A stretch of 38,985 nucleotides of DNA from Clostridia bacterium DTU065 (GTDB taxonomy: Bacteria > Bacillota > DTU065), in the NCBI GenBank assembly GCA_001512545.1, contig LFSI01000084.1, forward strand, positions 3,537 to 42,521, given 5' to 3'. Positions 24,698-31,378 of the stretch are shown here, one piece after another. Each line of letters starts with the position of its first letter. Position 1 is the first letter of the stretch. A program made the translations under genes and the position numbers. The notes under the pieces were generated by a model that saw only the letters and a program-made list of their open reading frames with translations, did no database searches and had not been told where the DNA came from.

Positions 24698-25078
24698 CTA
24701 CATCCGCAAAATGTCAAATACATGAGCCAGTCTTGACTCGATCTTCGGATTGGGTAGATTGAAGTTCTGGTATACACTGGGCATTTCCAGTTCGAGGCAG
24801 CCGTAAGCAACGGTCACGTGGGCTATTTTGGTTATGCGGAACTGAACAGAGTCTTGGCCCCTACCTGTCAGTTTCTTCCATTCTTCATAGAAGACTTCGA
24901 TTCCGTTATAACCGAGGCTTTCGGCACGAATAGCTGCAGACACAGCCATATCCAAACAGATCTGTAAGTTGAAGTACTGCCCCACGAGAAAGATCGCCAA
25001 AAGCAGTATCACCAAAGCCGGCAGTAAAAGAGCCAGTTCCAACATAGCTTGTCCCTTACTTGAGGAGTACAGGTACAT
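24698..25078 (-). CDS. TadE-like pseudopilin
   Basis: The protein of about 126 residues has a short leader followed by the class III prepilin motif KGQAMLELALLLP (cleavage expected after Gly, with Glu at +5). A single long hydrophobic helix follows, then a C-terminal extracytoplasmic domain. It should be processed by the prepilin peptidase encoded at 26011 and act as a minor pilin. The ATG at 25078 lies inside the end of the upstream TadG-like gene (23-base overlap). Its Shine-Dalgarno sequence is weak (AAGGGAG, 14 bases away), so the exact start is uncertain. Confidence 0.82.
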   Translation of the reverse strand: MYLYSSSKGQAMLELALLLPALVILLLAIFLVGQYFNLQICLDMAVSAAIRAESLGYNGIEVFYEEWKKLTGRGQDSVQFRITKIAHVTVAYGCLELEMPSVYQNFNLPNPKIESRLAHVFDILRM

Positions 25079-25661
25079 AGGTAAATCCAAATCTCCCTTG
25101 CTTGAATATGCCAACAGTGGCGGTTGCATAAATAAATACGTTCGGAGCCCACTCTTCACCGGTGTACCGCTTAAGCAGATAGCGGCGGTTAATGGTGGTG
25201 GTAAGACCCGAAACGGTAAAAACTCTTTTTCCAGGGTTTTGCGTCTCGCTAAAAACGAAATGAGCTATCTCGGGTCTGAAGTGCACCCCAAGGTCAGGAG
25301 TCGATGTGGTAACTATCAGATAGAAGGTCTCACTGCCAAGCATACCGGTTATTGATGCAATGAAATCAGCTCTCTCCATAAAAGCTCTCAGTTTATCAAG
25401 GGCATTCCCTACCGCCTGAGTTTGCGCGGGAAAAAACGGAAGAAAGGGTTTAGCCAGGACATTGTACACGTGCATCAGTCCAAGAAAGTCGCACATTACA
25501 GCTCCTGCAGAAAGAGCGGCTGCATCCACCGCCTGCTGCATCTTGGCTCGGTCCCTCCAGAGCTGTGCAATGTCATACACCGAAAACAAAAACAACACCA
25601 TTGCCATTAGGAGAAAAACCGCTCCGACCAGTAACTGACCAGATTCTTTAATGCTTCCCAC
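25056..25661 (-). CDS. TadG-like protein (putative Flp pilus-assembly TadE/G family)
   Basis: The 201-residue protein has an N-terminal ESGQLLVGAVFLLM segment and one hydrophobic helix. The Tad domain hallmark follows: WRDRAKMQQAVDAAALSAG, in which paired basic and Asp-Ala-Ala residues come just after the membrane anchor. The rest is an extracytoplasmic domain without known motifs; it is shorter than typical TadG, which has a von Willebrand domain of several hundred residues. The start is a GTG close to AGAGAGG (only one base of spacing), so a slightly different start is possible. It overlaps both neighbouring pseudopilin genes. Confidence 0.82.
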   Translation of the reverse strand: MGSIKESGQLLVGAVFLLMAMVLFLFSVYDIAQLWRDRAKMQQAVDAAALSAGAVMCDFLGLMHVYNVLAKPFLPFFPAQTQAVGNALDKLRAFMERADFIASITGMLGSETFYLIVTTSTPDLGVHFRPEIAHFVFSETQNPGKRVFTVSGLTTTINRRYLLKRYTGEEWAPNVFIYATATVGIFKQGRFGFTYVPVLLK

Positions 25662-26044
25662 CCTCTCTTGATAAGATCGGTAAAGAAATCAACAATCTTC
25701 CCGAGCCAGCTCTTATTGTAAGAGTCGGGATCTTCCTTATACTTGGCGTGTGACGCTTCGAACTGATGTTTCTGAAAAAGATACCACCTCTGAATGTCTA
25801 AGATCTCCGTCTTGCCTTCCAAAAGGACCTGATTTTTCTTGTTTTTGCGCTCAAAGTTCGAGTTCGTGAGCAAGGTATAGCGAAACAACGTCAAATGTTT
25901 GCCTTTTCCTCCCATGCTTTCGTCTCGTGCTTCAAGATAGAGGGTAGTCTTCCATGCTGCCAAATCCGTTATGAAAACGCCGTAATAAAAGTAGGGAACG
26001 ACAATAGCTGCTAGTAGAACGAGGGCAATGGCCAGTTCAACCAT
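25607..26044 (-). CDS. TadE-like pseudopilin, start uncertain
   Basis: The protein of about 145 residues begins with a membrane helix (MVELAIALVLLAAIVVPYFY) followed by a polar, Lys-rich extracytoplasmic region. The codons before the ATG read TQGST, so GSTMVE would form a perfect class III leader cleavage site with Glu at +5. The frame has no start codon between there and a GTG at 26197, deep inside the prepilin peptidase gene. Either the ATG is used and the helix stays uncleaved, or the true start is unusual. It overlaps the peptidase gene by 34 bases and the TadG-like gene by 55 bases. Confidence 0.75.
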   Translation of the reverse strand: MVELAIALVLLAAIVVPYFYYGVFITDLAAWKTTLYLEARDESMGGKGKHLTLFRYTLLTNSNFERKNKKNQVLLEGKTEILDIQRWYLFQKHQFEASHAKYKEDPDSYNKSWLGKIVDFFTDLIKRGWEALKNLVSYWSERFFS

Positions 26045-26424
26045 TGTAGAACCCTGAGTGTCAAAACGCCAAGTCCGATCGCGATGCCGTAGCGAATGTA
26101 CCGCTTCTTTTGGATCAAAGCCACAACTGCCATCGCTCCGCCAAAAAAGCTGCCGAAAAGCGCCGTGTACAGTACCCCTTCTGCTCCAGTAAAACACCCA
26201 ATCGCCCCCATCAGCTTGACATCGCCACCGCCCATGCACCCAGCGGCAAAAAACGGCAGATAAATGAGAATCCCGAAGACCAGCCCGATTATGGCTTTAG
26301 TTAAGCCACCGTTAAACACACCTAGCACCAGTCCACAGATCATCGCACCAAAAGTCAGCCAGTTGGGTATTTTCCCTGTAAACCAATCGAAAAGCCCTCC
26401 AACAAAGCCAACTAAAACATCCAT
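26011..26424 (-). CDS. cpaA: Prepilin peptidase (A24 family, TadV/CpaA-like)
   Basis: The 137-residue membrane aspartyl protease cleaves the Flp pilin and pseudopilin leaders. The two catalytic aspartates are in FDWFTGKIPNWLT and CMGGGDVKLMGA (GxGD motif). It lacks the N-terminal methyltransferase domain of PilD, as is normal for Tad peptidases. I chose the ATG at 26424 because GGAG is nine bases upstream. The longer frame starts with a TTG that overlaps this site. It is the first full-length gene after the pilin gene. Confidence 0.93.
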   Translation of the reverse strand: MDVLVGFVGGLFDWFTGKIPNWLTFGAMICGLVLGVFNGGLTKAIIGLVFGILIYLPFFAAGCMGGGDVKLMGAIGCFTGAEGVLYTALFGSFFGGAMAVVALIQKKRYIRYGIAIGLGVLTLRVLQWLNWPLPSFY

Positions 26425-26548
26425 GCCGATCATCTCCAAGAAAAAAGGGAGCTTTCATAGCTCCCCTCTTTGTGCAGCAACCCGTATATTTTTTTCTTGA
26501 TGATGGGTAAGCCCGCTACTATTTTGTTTACAAATGCCTGTCTTCTAG

Positions 26549-26722
26549 TTACTTTGAAAGTTGTCCGACTAGTTCTTGGATTATTCCGTTAACCCTGCCG
26601 CCCAAAGCGCGGGCGCTAACTACAACTGCTGCAGCGATGACTAGCAACAATAAACCGTACTCAACTAGGCTTTGTCCTTTTTCATCAACGACCAACTTTT
26701 CCAACAGCGCTCCATTTGTCAA
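26549..26722 (-). CDS. flp: Flp-family major pilin (57 residues)
   Basis: This is a 57-residue Flp prepilin. The leader ends in VVDEKG and is followed by the classic QSLVEYGLLLLVIAAAVVV helix (Glu at +5, Tyr at +6) and a short C-terminal tail ending in GQLSK. After cleavage the mature subunit is about 41 residues, the usual size of Flp pilins. The start is a TTG with AAGGAG about nine bases upstream. It is expected to be the main fibre subunit, processed by the neighbouring peptidase and assembled by CpaF, TadB and TadC. Confidence 0.9.
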   Translation of the reverse strand: MTNGALLEKLVVDEKGQSLVEYGLLLLVIAAAVVVSARALGGRVNGIIQELVGQLSK

Positions 26723-26744
26723 AGCGCTTCGCTCCTTATTACTT

Positions 26745-26914
26745 CTATTTTATACAACTCATAAAAACTCGGATCAGATTCACTCTGTGCCAATCTAAAA
26801 TACCAGTTCTGCAAAGTTTCATAAAAAACACGATCCATGCAGACAACAGTAAAAGCGCTAGTCCGTACTCCACCAAGACACTGCCGCTTTCGTCAACTAG
26901 AAATCCAGTTCCAC
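26745..26914 (-). pseudogene. Second Flp-like pilin gene, apparently frameshifted
   Basis: The frame reads VDESGSVLVEYGLALLLLSA, clearly related to the neighbouring Flp pilin, but the frame has no start codon before the conserved SVLVEY. A GTG at 26914 follows AAAGGGGG closely but lies one frame off and meets a stop after five codons. Removing one base near 26904 would join it to the pilin frame. The C-terminal part (KLCRTGILDWHR...) is unlike normal Flp tails. It could be a decayed duplicate or reflect a sequencing error. Confidence 0.65.
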
Positions 26915-26957
26915 CCCCTTTCTGCTAGCAGTCCTACCCTTTTCAGGCTGTAACTGT

Positions 26958-26986
26958 ATTATAGCTAGTAGCGAAAACCGATGAAA
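26958..26986 (-). promoter_or_regulatory. Probable promoter of the Tad pilus operon
   Basis: On the minus strand a perfect TATAAT (26963-26958) lies about 45 bases before the first pilin-like frame. A weak -35 (TTTCAT, 26986-26981) is 17 bases upstream. The weak -35 overlaps an inverted repeat, so activation or repression by a regulator is plausible. Confidence 0.55.
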
Positions 26987-26996
26987 TGTAATCGGT
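26977..26996. promoter_or_regulatory. Inverted repeat at the Tad promoter, candidate operator
   Basis: ACCGAT and ATCGGT form perfect 6-base arms around an 8-base spacer, overlapping the -35 region of the predicted Tad promoter. The regulator is unknown. Confidence 0.4.
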
Positions 26997-27104
26997 GTAT
27001 AAAATATGCCGTTTTTTACTGAAAAAACGCGGCTTTTTATAATATTTTTTGTTATTACCATTTATATTTCTCATGAATTACACTAAAGTCAAAAAAACCG
27101 GTAA

Positions 27105-27136
27105 CAAAAAGAGGCCGCTTAATGCAAGCGACCTCT
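27105..27136 (-). terminator. Terminator of the second sugar-binding protein gene
   Basis: On the minus strand an 11-bp stem with one G-U pair (27136-27126 with 27120-27110) closes a 5-base loop and is followed by TTTTTG. It lies 15 bases after the stop codon. Confidence 0.92.
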
Positions 27137-27151
27137 AAGTTTTCTTCTGTC

Positions 27152-28465
27152 CTACGAGCTCGGCTGGAGATATGCCTCGATGAACCTCTTGAACTCGCGG
27201 TATTTAACCTGGAGCTCCTGGTTGGATTCCTTTGCAGCAGTGCGAATGGACTGCTCGGGATCTTCACCCTGGAGAAGGCAGCGCATGATGGCGTTATCCA
27301 TAAATCTTCTGCAAACGATAGTTGCTCCGAGACCTGCCCTAGGTGCAATGGACTGTTCTGCTTGGGCAAAGAGGATCTTTACGTCTTCTTCTGGGAATGG
27401 TGACTGGTAAGCGGCGTTCATGTTGGCAGAGAAGAAGAAGTAGTGTGGGAGCTTCTGCATTACCCGCTTGGAGTACTCGATCTGAATTTCGTCGCTGAAG
27501 AACCACTTGATGAACTCCCAAGCTTCTTTCTTATGCTTGGAGTTGGCAAAGATGCCAAACGGCACACCACCGTTGTACGAGTAGCGGTTCAGCTGGCCGT
27601 CCACGATTGCGCCGGGAATCAGCTCCATTGTCCACTTACCCATCAGGTTTGGATAAGCTGCATCTAATGCGCTGTAGTTCCAGTTGCCTGCAACCATAAT
27701 GGGCATCTCGCCGGTGGCAAAGGCATTGATCGGCGTCGGTGCCTGAGGAACTCCGTAGTCGCGGAAGAGCTCCACTAAAGTTGTAAAGCCCTTGATGGAA
27801 CCCGGTTCGTCGAGCCCCGATGTAAGGTGATCTGCTTTGATCTCCTCGCCTCCGTGCTGCCAGACAAACTGCATGATAGTGGTCCAGTTGGGCTCCAAGT
27901 ACCAGTTTGGCCCAGACATAGTCATGTTGTTTGCAGCCATCTTCGGCAAAAGCACTTTGACTTCATCCCACGTTTTCGGGTACTCCCAACCTTTTTCTTC
28001 GAAGATATCGGTACGGTAGAAGCTGATGGCAAAGCCAAAGCGCACCGGAATGCCGAAGTAAGCTCCCATAAACTCTACGGCCCGCATCTGGTTGGGGAAG
28101 ACCTTAGCTATCAGCTGGTCAAACTCCTCACCAAACTCCTTTTTTAAATCGATTAAGCCTCCTCTGACTCCGAACTCGGCTGGCCACTCGCTGCCAAAGC
28201 TAGCAACGTCGGGAGTGTCTCCCGATGCCAACGCCAAAAGCCCCTTCTGCCAGAGGTCATCGTAGAGCATTACCTGCCCCTTGATACTAATGCCCGTCTT
28301 AGGAGTGAAGTACTGATCTACAAGATCGCGAATGATTTCGAACTGTTCATTGCCCTCGGTAAACCACACTTCCAAAGTTACTGGTTCGAAGTCGGCTGCA
28401 GATGCGAGCAAAGCAAGTAGCAGAACAGCTAAGAGAAAAGCGAATACCCTGAAACCCCTTTTCAT
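27152..28465 (-). CDS. ABC sugar transporter substrate-binding protein (orphan)
   Basis: The 437-residue family 1 solute-binding protein has a signal peptide (MKRGFRVFAFLLAVLLLALL, cleavage near ASA-A) and no lipobox cysteine. It shares with the protein at 14464 the sequence GLLALASGDTPDV, VRGGLIDL, EEKGWEYPKTWDE and EAWEFIKWFF. It also shares the unusual charged C-terminal helix, so the two are paralogues. The ATG at 28465 has a strong AAGGAGGT site; an in-frame upstream extension lacks one. It follows nagA by about 150 bases. No permease genes are nearby, so membrane subunits must be encoded elsewhere. An amino-sugar ligand is possible given nagA, but unproven. Confidence 0.92.
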   Translation of the reverse strand: MKRGFRVFAFLLAVLLLALLASAADFEPVTLEVWFTEGNEQFEIIRDLVDQYFTPKTGISIKGQVMLYDDLWQKGLLALASGDTPDVASFGSEWPAEFGVRGGLIDLKKEFGEEFDQLIAKVFPNQMRAVEFMGAYFGIPVRFGFAISFYRTDIFEEKGWEYPKTWDEVKVLLPKMAANNMTMSGPNWYLEPNWTTIMQFVWQHGGEEIKADHLTSGLDEPGSIKGFTTLVELFRDYGVPQAPTPINAFATGEMPIMVAGNWNYSALDAAYPNLMGKWTMELIPGAIVDGQLNRYSYNGGVPFGIFANSKHKKEAWEFIKWFFSDEIQIEYSKRVMQKLPHYFFFSANMNAAYQSPFPEEDVKILFAQAEQSIAPRAGLGATIVCRRFMDNAIMRCLLQGEDPEQSIRTAAKESNQELQVKYREFKRFIEAYLQPSS

Positions 28466-28582
28466 GTTAAACCTCCTTCTCGTTGACTTTTTGATTTCTG
28501 CTCCCAACTCTCGCAACTCTCAAAATCTACTCTCTATTCTAAGCGTTCTGCTCGTGACTTTTTTTTCCTTCAATAGAATACG

Positions 28583-28613
28583 AAAAAGGGAACCGACTTA
28601 TCCATCGGTTCCC
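28583..28613 (-). terminator. Terminator of nagA
   Basis: On the minus strand GGGAACCGA and TCGGTTCCC pair perfectly around an 8-base loop and are followed by five Ts. The stem begins 6 bases after the nagA stop, so the downstream sugar-binding protein gene probably has its own promoter. Confidence 0.93.
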
Positions 28614-28619
28614 CAAAAT

Positions 28620-29771
28620 TTACTTCAAGTTGTTGTAGACGATTCGGCCTTCCACTACAGTCAGTCTAACGTTGAAATCGTCGTCTAAGGCAACGAGATC
28701 CGCATCTTTGCCTACGGCGATGCTGCCTTTGCGGTAGTCAAGACCCAACAGCTTTGCCGGATTGAGGCTTGCCATGCGGCTTGCATCTTCCAGTGAAGCC
28801 CCTGCAAGTTCGATCATGTTCTTAACTGCCCTCTCCATGGTTAGTGTCGATCCTGCAAGAGTGCCGTCTGCAAGGCGCGCTCTGCCGCTTTCTACGTAGA
28901 CTGTAAGACTCCCTAACTTGTACTCGCCATCGGGCAGGTCAACTGCTTCGATAGAGTCGCTGACCAAAATACCCCTCTCAGCGCCTTTGCACTTGTAGAA
29001 CAGCTTCAAAGCCACCGGATGAACGTGAATGCCGTCGGCGATAACCTCCGAAGTTACCCGGTCGTCCACAAGAGCAGCACCTATCAAGCCCGGCTCCCTG
29101 TGATGGAACTTGCGCATGGCGTTGAACAGGTGGGTGGTGTGGCTGGCTCCTGCGTCCACCGCTTTAGCAAAATCGTCGGCGGTTGCCATGCTGTGGCCCA
29201 TTGTTGCCACAACGCCGATGCTCTTCAAGTATCTGATCACATCAAGAGCACCTTCTATCTCCGGTGCTATGGTCACCAGCTTGATGCTGTCAGCGGAGAT
29301 CTCCACCAGCTTCTTCATCTCTTCTACTGAAGCGGGGCGTACGTACTCTTCCTTGTGCGCTCCGAGGGTTTCCACATTCATGTACGGGCCTTCTACGTGC
29401 CAGCCGAGGATTTTTGCCCCGTCGGTACCCTTCTCCACAACTTCCTTAAATGCTGCTGCCAAACCTTCCAGTTCTTCTTCAGAAGCTGCAACGCTTGCAG
29501 GACACATTGCCGTAGTACCGTGCTTGGCATGGGTGATTGCAATGGTGTTTAGAGCCTCGTAGGTGGCGGTCATGGCGTCGTAGCCTCCCCCGCCGTGAAG
29601 ATGAATATCAATAAAGCCGGGAAGGACTGTCAGCCCGCTGAGGTCGATCTCTTCGTGGGGATATGAATCGTCTTTCCCTAAGTAGCTGATTCTGCCGTCT
29701 CTTATCGAAATATCCAAATATTCCCTGCCGTGTTCTGTCAGTACTACCGCTCCTCGCAGTTTCAAACTCAT
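28620..29771 (-). CDS. nagA: N-acetylglucosamine-6-phosphate deacetylase
   Basis: The 383-residue amidohydrolase removes acetate from N-acetylglucosamine-6-phosphate, feeding amino-sugar catabolism and cell-wall recycling. Visible signatures are the metal-binding DIHLHGGGGYDAM, HVEGPYMN, GHSMATADD and THLFNAMRKFHHREPG. The catalytic Asp is in VSDSIEAVDLPDGEY. The ATG at 29771 has GGAGG about eight bases upstream; two ATGs further upstream lie on or before it. NagB and phosphotransferase genes are absent here. It lies 39 bases after rpe but ends at its own terminator. Confidence 0.95.
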   Translation of the reverse strand: MSLKLRGAVVLTEHGREYLDISIRDGRISYLGKDDSYPHEEIDLSGLTVLPGFIDIHLHGGGGYDAMTATYEALNTIAITHAKHGTTAMCPASVAASEEELEGLAAAFKEVVEKGTDGAKILGWHVEGPYMNVETLGAHKEEYVRPASVEEMKKLVEISADSIKLVTIAPEIEGALDVIRYLKSIGVVATMGHSMATADDFAKAVDAGASHTTHLFNAMRKFHHREPGLIGAALVDDRVTSEVIADGIHVHPVALKLFYKCKGAERGILVSDSIEAVDLPDGEYKLGSLTVYVESGRARLADGTLAGSTLTMERAVKNMIELAGASLEDASRMASLNPAKLLGLDYRKGSIAVGKDADLVALDDDFNVRLTVVEGRIVYNNLK

Positions 29772-29810
29772 CAACATGCCCTCCATTTCCGTATAGCACG
29801 CAAGCTGCGG

Positions 29811-30521
29811 CTATAACCTAGATCTTCCGTTTTTCTTGATGTTTTCTATGGCACCTGCCGGGTTGCTGTGCCCGAAAATCGCTGACCCACTGACCAGAAT
29901 GTCGGCGCCGGCCTGCACAATCACTCCGGCGTTTTTCTCGTTTACCCCGCCGTCTACAGAGATAAAAAAGCGCTTGTCGTGCTCCTTGCGGTATTCGTCA
30001 AGCATCCTAATCTTTGGCAGGACCTCAGGTATAAAGCTCTGCCCGCCAAAGCCCGGATTGACGCTCATCACCAGAACCAAATCCACAAACGGTAAAAGCG
30101 CAACTGCGCTTTCAAAAGACGTTCCCGGATTTAGAGCAATCCCTGCAAGAGCTCCGGAGTTTTTAATCTGCATGATGTGACGGTGCAGATGACCCCCGGC
30201 CTCGAAAGAGATGGTGATGGCCTGCACCTTGAGCGCTGTTAGCTCCCTAATCATGATCTCGGGATTTTGCACCATTAGGTGGGCGTCGAGAGGTAGGTCC
30301 GTAACCTTTGCTACGGCCTCCACCACTAGGGGGCCGAACGAGATGTTCGGCACAAAAACCCCATCCATAATGTCCAGGTGCAGGAGATCCGCCGACGCCA
30401 CTCGCTTGAGGTCAGATCGCAAATCGGTAAAATCTGCCGACAGGAGTGAAGGTGCAATCAGCGGTTTTGCCGGATCTGTTTGATTGATGTTGGACAACAG
30501 GTTGGTCAGACGTGCTACCAT
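29811..30521 (-). CDS. rpe: Ribulose-phosphate 3-epimerase
   Basis: The 236-residue TIM-barrel enzyme interconverts ribulose-5-phosphate and xylulose-5-phosphate in the pentose phosphate pathway. Landmarks are APSLLSADF, LHLDIMDGVFVPN, the HLMVQNPE metal ligand, MSVNPGFGGQSF and VDGGVN with the phosphate-binding end. An N-terminal extension of about 20 residues precedes the usual start. The ATG overlaps the rsgA stop by seven bases and has GAGGTGA upstream. The rsgA-rpe order is standard in Firmicutes. Confidence 0.97.
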   Translation of the reverse strand: MVARLTNLLSNINQTDPAKPLIAPSLLSADFTDLRSDLKRVASADLLHLDIMDGVFVPNISFGPLVVEAVAKVTDLPLDAHLMVQNPEIMIRELTALKVQAITISFEAGGHLHRHIMQIKNSGALAGIALNPGTSFESAVALLPFVDLVLVMSVNPGFGGQSFIPEVLPKIRMLDEYRKEHDKRFFISVDGGVNEKNAGVIVQAGADILVSGSAIFGHSNPAGAIENIKKNGRSRL

Positions 30522-31342
30522 GGCTTCATCACCTCTATCTCCTTCAAAAGCTCTACGTAGCTTTGAAAGCGCAGTGGATGGATTTTATCCCGGACACTGC
30601 AGCCGGGTTCCTTCAGATGCATACAGTCGGCAAAGCGACAGTTGGCGTTTTGATACTCCTTAAAGTAACGCCAGAGAGTTCTCTCATCATCGATTAGCAC
30701 ATCCAGCCTGGAGAAACCAGGTGTATCTGCTATATACCCACCCTCCGGGATTCTTAAAAGCTCAACCACTCTGGTGGTGTGCCTTCCCCTCTGGGTTTTT
30801 TCACTCACATCAGCAGTTACCCGCTGTTCACCTAGGAGTTTGTTGACAAAAGTGGTTTTGCCGACCCCCGAAGGACCAGCTAAAACCGTCGTCTTATCTT
30901 TGAGAGCTTCCCTGAGGACGTCGATGGCGCCGTCTTCCAGGAGACTGAACTCGTAGACATCGTAGCCGATGTCGCGGTAAATCTCAGGTAGTTCGCATTT
31001 TTTCAAGTCGGTTTTGTTGAACCCGATTATGGCCTTGAGCTTCCAATACTCTGCGATCACCAGGAGGCGATCCACAAGGTAGGCATTAGGTTCTGGAGAT
31101 GCCGCTGCCATGAAGATAAAGATCTGATCGACGTTGGCAATTCGCGGTCTGTCCAGGAGATTTCTTCTGGGGTAGATCTTGGTGACCACACCGAGATCGT
31201 CTATCACTTCTACCCAAACCACATCTCCTGCAGTAGGGTAATCATCCAGCTTTAAGCGGCCTTTCACCGTACAGTTAATCAGGCCGTTGGGTGTATTAAC
31301 TGTAATGACACCTGCTAGAACTTTTACCACTACTCCTTCCAT
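30515..31342 (-). CDS. rsgA: Ribosome small subunit-dependent GTPase A
   Basis: The 275-residue circularly permuted GTPase matures the 30S ribosomal subunit. It has an N-terminal OB fold (TVKGRLKL, GDVVWVEV). The GTPase motifs come in permuted order: G4 FNKTDL, G1 GPSGVGKTT, G2 region with GRHTTR, and G3 DTPGF. A C-terminal zinc site follows (CRFADCMHLKEPGC). All key residues are present. It lies 36 bases downstream of prkC and overlaps rpe. Confidence 0.97.
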   Translation of the reverse strand: MEGVVVKVLAGVITVNTPNGLINCTVKGRLKLDDYPTAGDVVWVEVIDDLGVVTKIYPRRNLLDRPRIANVDQIFIFMAAASPEPNAYLVDRLLVIAEYWKLKAIIGFNKTDLKKCELPEIYRDIGYDVYEFSLLEDGAIDVLREALKDKTTVLAGPSGVGKTTFVNKLLGEQRVTADVSEKTQRGRHTTRVVELLRIPEGGYIADTPGFSRLDVLIDDERTLWRYFKEYQNANCRFADCMHLKEPGCSVRDKIHPLRFQSYVELLKEIEVMKPW

Positions 31343-31378
31343 AAACTATCCTCCTTGCTGCAAAAAACGACAGAATAC

